Positions 55,984-64,000 of a stretch of DNA of 64,000 bases are shown piece by piece. Positions within the stretch are counted from its first letter, which is position 1, and the number at the start of each line of letters is the position of its first letter. The stretch is from assembly GCF_000022485.1 (NCBI RefSeq), contig NC_012623.1, positions 2,320,501 through 2,384,500 on the forward strand. Direction: 5' to 3'. The notes under the pieces are model-generated. The model searched no databases. It saw only the letters and a list, made by a program, of their open reading frames with translations, and was not told the origin of the DNA. The position numbers and the translations under genes are program-made. The DNA comes from Sulfolobus islandicus Y.N.15.51 (lineage in GTDB: Archaea; Thermoproteota; Thermoprotei_A; Sulfolobales; Sulfolobaceae).

Positions 55984-57296
55984 CTGGGGCTACCAGTTAT
56001 AGTTGTGGTAGCAAAAGGTGAAAAATAATGACAAAAAGTAAAAATAACCCCGGAAGGAGTAATACCATAAGGGAGAGTAATACCATGAAGGTAATGGAAG
56101 AAATAAGAGAAAAGATAAGAAAGGCAATCAAAGAAGGAGTTAGCCTAAGGAAAATAGAGGAGATAATCTTGCAAGAGGCCATGATGGAAGAGAGGGAAGC
56201 CTACTTGGAAGTTGAGGACGACCACAAGAACGGGACCTACTTCAGATATCTGGGAACCGGAGACGGAGTATTAAGACTCAGAGTACCGAGAACCAGAAAG
56301 GGTGGCTTCAGACCCAAGATCCTTCCAGAGAAAGGACCAGCCCAGATTACGAGGACTTCCTCCAGCAGCCTATCAGGCATGACTCCAAGTCAAGGCCGTG
56401 TTAGCAGCCAAGGGAATACCGTATAGTGAGATCGTAATGGATCGGGTTGCCGAGAGAATATCCAACAAACTCAAGGAATACAAGAACCGCGAACTACCTC
56501 ACGATCTCCTAGCCCTTTACATCCATGTGAAGATCGTAAAGGTCAGAATCAGCGAGTCGATCATGGAGAGAGCCATTTACATTGCCATAGGAGTTGACTT
56601 AGAAGGGAATAAGTTCGTCTTGGACTACGAAGTTAGGGATAGGGAGGACCTTGACGGTTGGAAGTCCTTCTTGAGCGGACTCGTAAGCAGGGGAGTCAGC
56701 AGGGTTGACGTAATCGTGAGCGATGACTTCTCTGGACTCGATCGCGTCGTGTCCACGCTCTTTCCCTCCTCTCAACACCAGCTCTGTATAACACACATGG
56801 TTAGGAACCTCATGAGGGTCCTCCCGGACAAGGAGGAACTAATGATTAGAGTTAGGGATCTAAAGTCCTCCAGGAAGGTGGAGGAGGGAAGGAAGGCTAT
56901 ATTGTCCCTTAGCCAACTTGTCCAACCCTTTTCTCTAGCCCGAGCCAAGAGGCTTCTTGACGCTGCTGACAAGTATTGTTCCTTTCTCAACTTCCCCAGG
57001 GAGATTAGACACTACCTCTACACTAATAACACGTCGGAGAGTTTCAACTCGACCCTGGCTAGGTTTGAGGAGGAGCTCGGAGGTTACTTTCCCTCTCTTC
57101 GCTCCTTGGAGGTCTACCTCTACGTTTCGATCCATGAAAGTAATTCGCGTTGGAAGTTCAGGCCCATGTCGGTGATAAGGCATTACTCATATCATCTCAA
57201 ACAACTCCACGCTTCAAGGTTCCAGGTGAGTCTTGATGAAGACTTTTAACCTTCTGCTTACATATTTTCTTACACAACTATACTCAGTAGCCCCAG
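55984..57296 (+). mobile_element. IS256-family (Mutator-like) element, 1313 bp
   Basis: Ends match over about 24 bases: CTGGGGCTACCAGTTATAGT (left) and CTGGGGCTACTGAGTATAGT (right, complement), followed by TGTG. One transposase locus is broken by frameshifts. No target duplication is visible, in line with loss of adjoining DNA from the host IS. It is clearly richer in G+C than the surroundings. Confidence 0.8.
56028..57249 (+). pseudogene. IS256-type transposase with two frameshifts
   Basis: The N-terminal part (56028 or 56085 to about 56328) reads REAYLEVEDDHKNGTYFRY and RVPRTRKGGFRPKILPE. It shifts to a frame with SPDYEDFLQQPIRHDSKSRP, then shifts again near 56393 to AAKGIPYSEIVMDRV and the catalytic core. 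Core residues are Asp in AIGVDLEGNK, Asp in VIVSDDFSGLD and Glu in TNNTSESFNSTL. Two indels make it a pseudogene. Confidence 0.85.
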
Positions 57297-57358
57297 ATTA
57301 AAAATCTTGAAACGCTATATAAATTTAGAACCCATTAGACTAATTTGTCCCAGACTCG

Positions 57359-57667
57359 GTTTAGATATGTTCTTTATTATACCCCTAGCTATTGGAGACC
57401 TAACCACACTAAGATAAACTACATTTTTCGGACTAATGTCATCAATATAACTTTCTTTTACCGTTATAAGAGGTAAATGTTCTTGTATCATAAAAGTTAT
57501 TACGTAAACTAACTAATAAAATCTTGTCACATATTTCGCAGTAGAGAAATATCATATTTTAATCTGTATATAAAAATAATCTGGTTCAACCGCGTTAAAT
57601 ATCTTTATTATATTTCGTTTTAGGACAACTTTTTTTCCTACGAGTCGAATATTATTATTGTGATAAA
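57359..57667. other. Intergenic region with the por promoter
   Basis: No gene is seen. CTTTATTATATTT at 57603-57615 is a likely TATA box. A GTGAT Shine-Dalgarno-like site is placed before the ATG at 57668, so this operon has a leader of about 30 bases. Confidence 0.45.
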
Positions 57668-58216
57668 ATGACTCTTATTGAATTAGCTTTAAGGGGAAGG
57701 GGAGGGCAAGGGATAGTTACTGCTGGGGAACTTGTTACAAAGGCCATGGTTTTAGAGGATAAATACGCCCAATCCATACCCTTTTTCGGTGGGGAAAGGA
57801 GAGGAGCTCCAGTCGTATCATTTCTAAGGCTGTCAGATAAGCCGATACTTTTACATAGAGAAGTTTACAATCCAGACGGTGTTGCAATATTTGATACGTC
57901 ACTCATTCAAATAATTAACGTTACAGAGGGACTCAAAGAAAACGGTTTCTTACTACTAAACACAAATACGCCTAATAGAATTTGGAAAAGTGAGTATATT
58001 GTTGACGCTACAAGTATTGCTAAAGAATTAGGGCTAGTCGTAGCTGGATGGGCTGTTGTTAATACCGCGATGATAGGAGCTTTAGTGAAAATCTTGGGGC
58101 AACCTTCCTTACACTCGTTGGAAGAGGCTGTAAAGGAAGAATTCCCGGGAAAGATAGGGGAACTCAATGCGGAAGCGGTTGAAATGGGATACAAGGGGGT
58201 GAAAAGTGTTGATTAA
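57668..58216 (+). CDS. porC: 2-oxoacid (pyruvate):ferredoxin oxidoreductase, gamma subunit
   Basis: A 182-residue gamma subunit with the typical start [20 protein letters not shown] and [17 protein letters not shown]. It helps bind coenzyme A in the four-subunit enzyme that oxidises pyruvate or related acids to acyl-CoA, reducing ferredoxin. First gene of porCDAB; it overlaps porD by 11 bases. Confidence 0.92.
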   Translation: MTLIELALRGRGGQGIVTAGELVTKAMVLEDKYAQSIPFFGGERRGAPVVSFLRLSDKPILLHREVYNPDGVAIFDTSLIQIINVTEGLKENGFLLLNTNTPNRIWKSEYIVDATSIAKELGLVVAGWAVVNTAMIGALVKILGQPSLHSLEEAVKEEFPGKIGELNAEAVEMGYKGVKSVD

Positions 58217-58475
58217 AGTCCCCATGGGAGTACCAGTAGCTAGGCCAAGGATAGGATCTGCGGGAAAAACTGGATTATGGAGAGTTGAGAAACCAGTAAT
58301 TGATTACAATAAGTGTACTAAGTGTAGACTTTGCGTAATTTATTGCCCAGAAAATACTATTGATCTCCTAGAGAACCTCTATCCTCAAATTGATTATGAT
58401 TATTGTAAAGGTTGTGGTGTTTGTGCACAAGTTTGCCCACCTAAGGCAATAGATATGGTTAGGGAGGTGAAGTGA
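58206..58475 (+). CDS. porD: 2-oxoacid:ferredoxin oxidoreductase, delta subunit (2[4Fe-4S])
   Basis: An 89-residue ferredoxin-like subunit with two CxxCxxCxxxC clusters: [16 protein letters not shown] and [16 protein letters not shown]. It passes electrons from the ThDP site to external ferredoxin. The start GTG lies within porC. Confidence 0.93.
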   Translation: MLIKVPMGVPVARPRIGSAGKTGLWRVEKPVIDYNKCTKCRLCVIYCPENTIDLLENLYPQIDYDYCKGCGVCAQVCPPKAIDMVREVK

Positions 58476-58478
58476 ATT

Positions 58479-59636
58479 ATGCAAGTTTTAAAGAGGAAAA
58501 CTTTAGCTTTAGTTGGTAATCACGCAGTTGCTTATGCTGTTAAGCAATCTAAACCTCAAGTTTTAGCGGTGTTCCCAATAACTCCTCAAACTACAATGCT
58601 AGAGAAAATTTCCGAATACATAGCTTCTGAGGAATTAAATGCTGAGTTAATAAAGGTGGAAAGTGAGCATTCTGCGTTGGCTTCAATTTATGGTGCTGCA
58701 TTGGCTGGTGCTAGAGTTTTCACTGCAACGTCTTCTCAAGGACTACTATACATGACTGAGATGATATATTGGGCTGGAGGTCAAAGAGTCCCTATGGTTG
58801 CTGCAGTTGCAACTAGGGCAATTGCAGAGCCTTGGAGTATTTGGGATGATCATCAAGATTTCCTAAGTAAGAGAGATGCAATTTGGATTCAAATGATGGC
58901 AGAAAACGTTCAAGAGGCTTACGATATGACAATACAAGCGTTTAGAATTTCAGAAGATGAGAGAGTAATCTTACCAGTCATGATGGGATTTGATGGCTTC
59001 ATATTAACTCACACAATGGAAAGGATTGAGGTATTAGAGGATGGTGAGGTTGACAACTTTTTACCGCCTAGACAATTTAACCTAATTGACTTCTCTGATC
59101 CTATTGGTGTTGGACCAATCGCAACTCCAGAGGATTACATCAAGTATAGGTATGAGGCTATGAAGGCCATGGAAAGAGCTAAAGGGGTTATTGAGGAAGT
59201 AATGAATGAATACGAGAGGATAAGTGGAAGGAAACAAAACGGTTTAGTTGAGTGTTATAAATGTGAAGATGCCAAATACGTTTTCGTTACCATGGGAGCG
59301 TGGAGTGGTGACTGTAAGGTTGCTGTGGATAGACTAAGGGATGCTGGGGTTGAGGCTGGATTGCTCAAAATCAGGGTATTTAGACCATTCCCAAAGGAGA
59401 AAATAGAGGAATACTTAAGGTCAATGAAAGGTGTAATAGTTCTCGATAGAGCTTATTCGTATGGTTCTGGGGGGATTTTAGCAAATGAGATAAAAGCTAC
59501 ACTTTATGGCTATAGAGTACCAGTTTACAGCGTAATAGCAGGTATTGGTGGAAAGGACGTTAGGCCACGTCACTTCCAAAAGGTGATTGAAGACCTAATC
59601 AACGATAATTTGGAAGAGGAGAGGTGGTTGTTGTGA
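58479..59636 (+). CDS. porA: 2-oxoacid:ferredoxin oxidoreductase, alpha subunit
   Basis: A 385-residue alpha subunit. Segments are [20 protein letters not shown], then [26 protein letters not shown] and [16 protein letters not shown], all typical of the pyrimidine-binding chain. A strong GGAGGTGA ribosome site stands before the ATG. The stop overlaps the porB start. Confidence 0.93.
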   Translation: MQVLKRKTLALVGNHAVAYAVKQSKPQVLAVFPITPQTTMLEKISEYIASEELNAELIKVESEHSALASIYGAALAGARVFTATSSQGLLYMTEMIYWAGGQRVPMVAAVATRAIAEPWSIWDDHQDFLSKRDAIWIQMMAENVQEAYDMTIQAFRISEDERVILPVMMGFDGFILTHTMERIEVLEDGEVDNFLPPRQFNLIDFSDPIGVGPIATPEDYIKYRYEAMKAMERAKGVIEEVMNEYERISGRKQNGLVECYKCEDAKYVFVTMGAWSGDCKVAVDRLRDAGVEAGLLKIRVFRPFPKEKIEEYLRSMKGVIVLDRAYSYGSGGILANEIKATLYGYRVPVYSVIAGIGGKDVRPRHFQKVIEDLINDNLEEERWLL

Positions 59637-60526
59637 GTAGTTTAGTTACACCTAAGAGGATACCCAAGTTCTATAGAGGTAATGCTGCTTGTCCGGGTTG
59701 CCCAATACCTAAAGAGTTAGATGTACTCCTAGAGGTTTTAGGAAATAAAACCGTTCTAGTCGTTCCAGCCTCATGTACCACAATAATAATGGGAGATACA
59801 AGTGGAATGCCTTCAACTGTCCCAGTGATACATAGTGCATTTGGTGCTCCCGCAGCTATAGCTTCCGGCATTGTTAGAGCTTTAAGGACTAGGGGAGATA
59901 AGGATGTAATAGTAACCGTATGGGCTGGTGATGGTTCTACTGGAGATATAGGATTTGCATCATTAAGCGGTGCTGCAGAGAGAAATGAGGATATCCTTTA
60001 CGTATGTTATGATAACGAAGCGTATATGAATACTGGAATTCAACGTTCAAGCTTGACGCCAAAAGGCGCATGGACAACGACAACTCCAGAAGGTAAGAGG
60101 GAATATAAGAAACCCTTACCATTCATAATTGCAGAACATAAAGTACCATATGTAGCTACTGCTTCAATTGCTTACATATACGATTATGAAGCCAAGGTGA
60201 GGAAAGCTAAGCAAATTCGTGGATTTAGATATTTACACTTATTATCCCCATGTCCGCCCGGATGGCGTTTCGACTCTAAATTGACTATTGACACTGCGAA
60301 ACTTGCAGTTGAGACTGGAGTTTGGCCACTCTTTGAAATAGAAAATGGTGAGTTTAGATTGACTAGTGTAAGTAAGACACTACTTGACAAGAAGAATAGG
60401 AAACCAGTAGCGGAGTATTTAAAATTGCAAGGAAGATTTAAACAGCTCACTGAAGAGGAAATAAAGGGTATACAAGAGGAAATCGATGAGATGTGGCAGG
60501 AAATTAAAAAACTAGTTAAGAAGTAA
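59633..60526 (+). CDS. porB: 2-oxoacid:ferredoxin oxidoreductase, beta subunit (ThDP-binding)
   Basis: A 297-residue ThDP subunit. The proximal cluster cysteines are in [13 protein letters not shown]. The ThDP-Mg motif is [13 protein letters not shown], and [13 protein letters not shown] follows. I choose the GTG at 59633, giving a four-base GTGA overlap with porA and leaving the GAGGAG ribosome site upstream; the frame could also open at 59624. Confidence 0.92.
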   Translation: MSSLVTPKRIPKFYRGNAACPGCPIPKELDVLLEVLGNKTVLVVPASCTTIIMGDTSGMPSTVPVIHSAFGAPAAIASGIVRALRTRGDKDVIVTVWAGDGSTGDIGFASLSGAAERNEDILYVCYDNEAYMNTGIQRSSLTPKGAWTTTTPEGKREYKKPLPFIIAEHKVPYVATASIAYIYDYEAKVRKAKQIRGFRYLHLLSPCPPGWRFDSKLTIDTAKLAVETGVWPLFEIENGEFRLTSVSKTLLDKKNRKPVAEYLKLQGRFKQLTEEEIKGIQEEIDEMWQEIKKLVKK

Positions 60527-60534
60527 AATATTTT

Positions 60535-61080
60535 TTCTTTTTCTTTTAACACTAACTGAATCAATCTCATTCAATATTGGATCAACAATCTTATACTCGC
60601 CATCCACTTTTGAGACAAAGTTAAAATTAACTAGCGTAAACGTTCCCCAAAATATCTAAAAACTGCTTAGATGCAAAGGATAACTCTTGCACCTCATCGA
60701 ATGCAATAACTATCTCATCTGAAGAGTTAGGAGTTTCTATTAAACTATTTACAACTCTTCTTCTACCTCCTCTAATTTCAATTCCCGCCGAAGTTACAAG
60801 GAAGTTAATGTTAACTTTAAACCTTACGAAATTCTCTCTTTGTTGATTTCTGAGACTAAAATCGATAGAAGTGAATTTAGACTCCTTATTCCTTGTAAAT
60901 TAACGTAAATACCGGGTATTTTTCTCCTTTTCCCTATCTCATTTGTAACAAACTTTCATGAATGATGTTTTCCAATCTCTCTTTGACCACTAATTATTAT
61001 CCAATTTTTAGAGAGAATTTATGAAATACAATATTTAACCTCATTCTCCCTTCCTATAAGCTCTTCTATAGTTTCCTTTA
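60535..61080 (-). pseudogene. Archaeal ATPase (PF01637-type) pseudogene
   Basis: Pieces in different frames on the minus strand include the P-loop NWIIISGQREIGKTSFMKV, then IPGIYVNLQGIRSLNSLLSIL, the Walker B segment EIVIAFDEVQELSFASKQF and the C-terminal NFVSKVDGEYKIVDPILNEI. Together they follow the order of crenarchaeal AAA-type ATPases. Several frameshifts and stops make it non-functional. It is convergent with the por operon. Confidence 0.65.
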
Positions 61081-61470
61081 GATAAAGATCGAATATCAAC
61101 TGTACCCACAACAGTAACTGGTGAGACTACAGTTAAATATCTTTAGTAGAAGAATAAAGCTTTGTTCATAAACCTCCAACTCTTACCTAAATGATTACTT
61201 CCTATGTTTTATTCGACTTACTCTTCCACTTAAATTATAGTCTAGAAGGATTTCCATATTATTAGTATTTCCAGTCATTTGAAGAAAATCCTCAGTCTTT
61301 CTAAATCGTTATGATAACTTAAACATTTAGAATTATTTACCTATAAATCCATTTGATTTTTCCCAACTCGAACGTAGAAAGTGCCATGACCATATATGAT
61401 AAGGAGAATTGAGATTTTGAATATCTACTATACAAAAATGCTTAAATATTATGAGACGTTATTATAGAAC
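61081..61470. other. Intergenic region upstream of sixA
   Basis: No gene is supported; it may hold the decayed start of the ATPase pseudogene. GCTTAAATATT at about 61440-61450 is a TATA box positioned for a leaderless transcript at 61471. Confidence 0.4.
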
Positions 61471-61956
61471 ATGATAACTTTAATCTTGGTGAGGCACGGA
61501 GACGCTGAACCGCAAGTTGATGGTAAAGACGATAAGGATAGAAGACTAGTGAAAAAGGGAGTAAAGCAAATGAGGAGAGTTTCGAATTTCTTGGAGGAAT
61601 TGGGATTTAATGTAGATCGAATAATTTCCAGCCCATACTTAAGAGCATATCAATCTGCTGAAGTTATATTAGAAGAACTATACGATAATGATAGCGAGAA
61701 AAAAGTAGAGACTTTGGATGACTTAACTCCAGATAAGGAACCCTCTCTATTTCTTGAAAAGCTTAAGGATTTCGCTGATAACTCAACTATTCTCGTCGTA
61801 GGCCATGAACCGTATCTGTCAAATTTCGTAAAGGCAATAAGTGGAGGTAACGTTGAGATTAAGAAAGGTGGAGTTGTAATTGTAGATTATGATCTGAAGG
61901 AAGGGAGAGGAGTTTTGAAAACTCTCCTCAGCCAGAAAGTTCTAAAGCTGATTTAG
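61471..61956 (+). CDS. SixA-like histidine phosphatase
   Basis: A 161-residue histidine-phosphatase-superfamily protein. The catalytic RHG motif is in LVRHGDAEP, a second Arg in ISSPYLRAYQSAEVI, and the distal His in VVGHEPYLSNF. The size fits SixA (phosphohistidine phosphatase). The stop is directly followed by the ppx start. It heads the operon sixA-ppx-tmk-tmk2. Confidence 0.88.
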   Translation: MITLILVRHGDAEPQVDGKDDKDRRLVKKGVKQMRRVSNFLEELGFNVDRIISSPYLRAYQSAEVILEELYDNDSEKKVETLDDLTPDKEPSLFLEKLKDFADNSTILVVGHEPYLSNFVKAISGGNVEIKKGGVVIVDYDLKEGRGVLKTLLSQKVLKLI

Positions 61957-63213
61957 ATGATCTCAGCAGTTATAGATTGCGGCTACAATTCCTTTAGAAT
62001 GGTAATTTACCAGGTTTTTCGTAATGGAACGTTCAGGATGATTGGTTCCTCTAAATCATATGTTAGAATAGGAGAAGGATTAAAGGAAGGAGACATTATC
62101 TCTGAGGAAAAGGTGGCGAAGGCAGAGAGGGCTTTTATGATTTTTAAAAGGATATTAAACGGTGTAAATGTCAATGAAGTTAAAATAGTTGCAACTAGTG
62201 CATTTCGATATGCGTCCAATGGTAACGAAGTTAGATATAGACTAAGTAAAATAATAGAAAATGAAGTCAGAGTGATTTCCGGGGAAGAGGAAGGGAGATA
62301 TGCTGCCTTGGGTATCCTAAACACGCTCCCAATTTCTGAAGGGGTATTCTTTGAATTAGGTGGAGGATCATTGGAAATAGCTGAAGTTAGTTCGGGAAAC
62401 ATAATTAGAGTACATCAGTTGCCAATTGGAGCGTTGAAGCTAGTTAACCTTCCAGAAAGGGAAATTAGGAAAAAAGTATCCGATGAGCTCTCTACTACGA
62501 ACATTAAAAAAGCAAATTTCATAGTTGGTTCTGGAGGTAACGTTAGAGCACTAGCTAAACTTGACCTTAAGTTATCCTCTTTTCCAATTAAGTCAATACA
62601 TGGTTATTCGCTCTCTTCTAAACAAATTAGTAAATACGCCTCCCTTTTACCTTCTCTAGATATTGATAGTAGACAATCCCTTCCGGGAATAAGTAAAGAA
62701 AGGGCTTTAACTATACATTCGGCATCAGTTATTATTGACGAACTTGTAAAGTATTTCACTGGAAGTTATATAGTTGTCTCCCTATTCGGTATGAGAGAGG
62801 GAGTACTGACTGAAGGTAAGAGTTTAGATAAGATGAGTTGGTTGGAGGAAATATCGTATTCTAATGCTATTGATCCTCCACCTATTGAGATCTTTAAGGA
62901 AGTTATAAGTGAGGTCGATAGCAAATATTCTTTCTATGTCGCATCATCAGCTCTATTATCGTTAATCTTCAAGATGGTTGGATACTTCAATCCATTTAGG
63001 GCTTGTTATAGATTTATCAAGGAATCGGTTTTACCTGGTTTTACTCTAAATGAAGCGTTACTAGTTGGTTTGATTTGTGAGGCTGCTGGTGGGAAAGTTA
63101 AGAACAAACAAGCTAAGTTACTAAAGGAGGATATTACCAAAAAAGAAATATTAAGTTTTGGAAATATAGTGAAGAATAGTATTGATAAGTACGTCGCTGG
63201 TGTGAGATTATGA
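61957..63213 (+). CDS. ppx: Ppx/GppA-family phosphatase (exopolyphosphatase-like)
   Basis: A 418-residue ASKHA-fold phosphatase acting on polyphosphate or (p)ppGpp-type substrates. Motifs are [14 protein letters not shown], then [23 protein letters not shown] and [14 protein letters not shown]. The C-terminal half is an HD-like helical domain. It starts immediately after sixA and overlaps tmk by four bases (ATGA). Confidence 0.9.
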   Translation: MISAVIDCGYNSFRMVIYQVFRNGTFRMIGSSKSYVRIGEGLKEGDIISEEKVAKAERAFMIFKRILNGVNVNEVKIVATSAFRYASNGNEVRYRLSKIIENEVRVISGEEEGRYAALGILNTLPISEGVFFELGGGSLEIAEVSSGNIIRVHQLPIGALKLVNLPEREIRKKVSDELSTTNIKKANFIVGSGGNVRALAKLDLKLSSFPIKSIHGYSLSSKQISKYASLLPSLDIDSRQSLPGISKERALTIHSASVIIDELVKYFTGSYIVVSLFGMREGVLTEGKSLDKMSWLEEISYSNAIDPPPIEIFKEVISEVDSKYSFYVASSALLSLIFKMVGYFNPFRACYRFIKESVLPGFTLNEALLVGLICEAAGGKVKNKQAKLLKEDITKKEILSFGNIVKNSIDKYVAGVRL

Positions 63214-63851
63214 AAGGTTTGTTAATAGCTTTTGAGGGTATAGATGGTTCTGGTAAGTCTAGTCATGCGGTATTACTCAAAGATTGGATTGAAATGAGAA
63301 GAGACGTTTACCTAACTGAGTGGAACTCATCTGACTGGATCCACGATATAATAAAAGAAGCTAAAAAGAAGAATACGCTCACACCCACAACCTTTAGCCT
63401 TATTCATGCGACTGATTTTTCAGATAGGTATGAAAGGTTCATTTTGCCAATGCTTAAAAGTGGATTTGTTGTTATATGCGATCGCTACATATACACTGCT
63501 TACGCTAGAGATGTGGTTAGGAACGTGGACTTTAATTGGGTGAAGAAACTGTATTCCTTTGCGATAAAGCCTAATTTTACCTTTTACATAAGGGTCACAC
63601 CAGAAGTCGCCTTGGAGAGAATTAAAAAGGCTAAGAGGAAGATAAAGCCACAAGAAGCTGGAATTGATATATTAGGTGAGCTTCCATTGGAAGAGGGCTT
63701 TTTAAAATATCAAGGTATGGTTGTAGAGATTTACGATAAAATAGCTAAAGAGGAAAGCAATTTCATAACGATAGATGGAAATAGACCACTAAAAGACGTT
63801 CAGATGGACATAAGAAAGATTTTGGGTGAATACATTGATAATAGCCTTTGA
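63210..63851 (+). CDS. tmk: Thymidylate kinase 1
   Basis: A 213-residue dTMP-kinase-family protein. P-loop [15 protein letters not shown], the DR motif in [14 protein letters not shown] and a LID-like [15 protein letters not shown] segment. It phosphorylates dTMP to dTDP. A second paralogue starts within its last codons. Confidence 0.9.
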   Translation: MKGLLIAFEGIDGSGKSSHAVLLKDWIEMRRDVYLTEWNSSDWIHDIIKEAKKKNTLTPTTFSLIHATDFSDRYERFILPMLKSGFVVICDRYIYTAYARDVVRNVDFNWVKKLYSFAIKPNFTFYIRVTPEVALERIKKAKRKIKPQEAGIDILGELPLEEGFLKYQGMVVEIYDKIAKEESNFITIDGNRPLKDVQMDIRKILGEYIDNSL

Positions 63852-64000
63852 AGGAATTGAAGGATCTGGTAAAACATCTCATCTAGAAGCTACAAAAAAG
63901 TATTTGGAGAAACAAGGATACGGAGTAATTACATTTGGATTACAGAAGTCAAAATTATTAGGAGAAAGAATAACGCAAGTTAAGAGAAATATATTATTTG
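63835..64000 (+). CDS. tmk: Thymidylate kinase 2, 3' part beyond the window
   Basis: The frame opens with TTG at 63835 (17-base overlap with the previous gene) and reads [20 protein letters not shown], a second thymidylate kinase P-loop start. Sulfolobales carry two Tmk paralogues. The sequence runs off the window after 55 codons. Confidence 0.85.
   Translation, partial: MIIAFEGIEGSGKTSHLEATKKYLEKQGYGVITFGLQKSKLLGERITQVKRNILF

Larger units (their letters stand above)
55373..57358 (+). mobile_element. Two-ORF insertion sequence, interrupted by an IS256-type element
   Basis: The left end CGACTCTGGGACAAA and right end (complement CGAGTCTGGGACAAA) form 15-bp inverted repeats with one mismatch. 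Between them are a short first frame, the first half of a transposase, then the IS256-type element. About 60 bases follow before the right end. The second half of the transposase is missing, so a deletion accompanied or followed the insertion. Confidence 0.75.

Overview
The window looks like a chromosomal segment of a thermoacidophilic crenarchaeon of the Sulfolobus/Saccharolobus group. The base composition is A+T-rich. Many genes start at or a few bases after a TATA box at about -26 (leaderless), and insertion sequences of Sulfolobus types are abundant. The treZ-treX-treY set, tricorn protease, four-subunit 2-oxoacid:ferredoxin oxidoreductase and paired thymidylate kinases fit. The alcohol dehydrogenase at 24856-25899 closely resembles the well-studied S. 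solfataricus enzyme as I remember it, with scattered substitutions. This suggests a close relative rather than the reference strain.

Layout: 1-8.7 kb carries the trehalose-from-glucan genes (treZ partial, treX, treY) facing a tricorn protease. 8.9-18 kb is an IS-scarred accessory zone: a riboflavin-pathway reductase, a nucleotidyltransferase toxin-like pair, VapBC, a beheaded urease accessory operon (ureG', ureD), a globin relic, and nested IS110, TnpB and ISH3-like remnants. 18-30.6 kb holds a P5C dehydrogenase, an alpha-glucan phosphorylase gene cut cleanly by an IS, GTP-type PEPCK, ADH, enoyl-CoA hydratase, a broken MFS transporter and a pirin.

32.4-48.5 kb is the metabolic centrepiece, an aromatic-hydrocarbon degradation island. 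It encodes a bacterial-type multicomponent (toluene/phenol) monooxygenase whose alpha subunit is split into two genes, plus beta and gamma subunits, a Rieske ferredoxin, a coupling protein and an NAD(P)H-ferredoxin reductase-like flavoprotein. Alongside are an extradiol (catechol 2,3-) dioxygenase, two acetoacetate-decarboxylase-fold proteins (one with an in-frame stop), an alcohol dehydrogenase, a CoA-acylating type aldehyde dehydrogenase, a ThDP enzyme, a PaaD/MIP18-like protein and a BAT-type (HTH_10) regulator. A palindromic motif AAC(A/T)(A/T)GTT sits just upstream of the TATA box of every transcription unit from 39.2 to 48.5 kb and is the likely operator of this regulon.

48.8-57.4 kb is again mobile-element rich (ISC796 inside an IS6-like element, an IS256-type element inside another IS), with an unidentified 375-residue protein, a GlcD-like FAD oxidase and a divergent HExxH metallopeptidase/coiled-coil pair. 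57.7-60.5 kb is a complete porCDAB operon. 61.5-64 kb encodes SixA-like phosphatase, Ppx/GppA and two thymidylate kinases in one tightly packed operon running off the end.

Besides the aromatic regulon, the most notable signals concern the mobile elements. Three IS110-type left ends share a covarying 5' stem-loop and look like bridge RNAs. The heptamer GTATTAC (or GTAATAC) recurs at the 5' ends of elements of at least six families. Perfect inverted repeats straddle several transposase start codons. I saw no tRNA, rRNA or CRISPR array.
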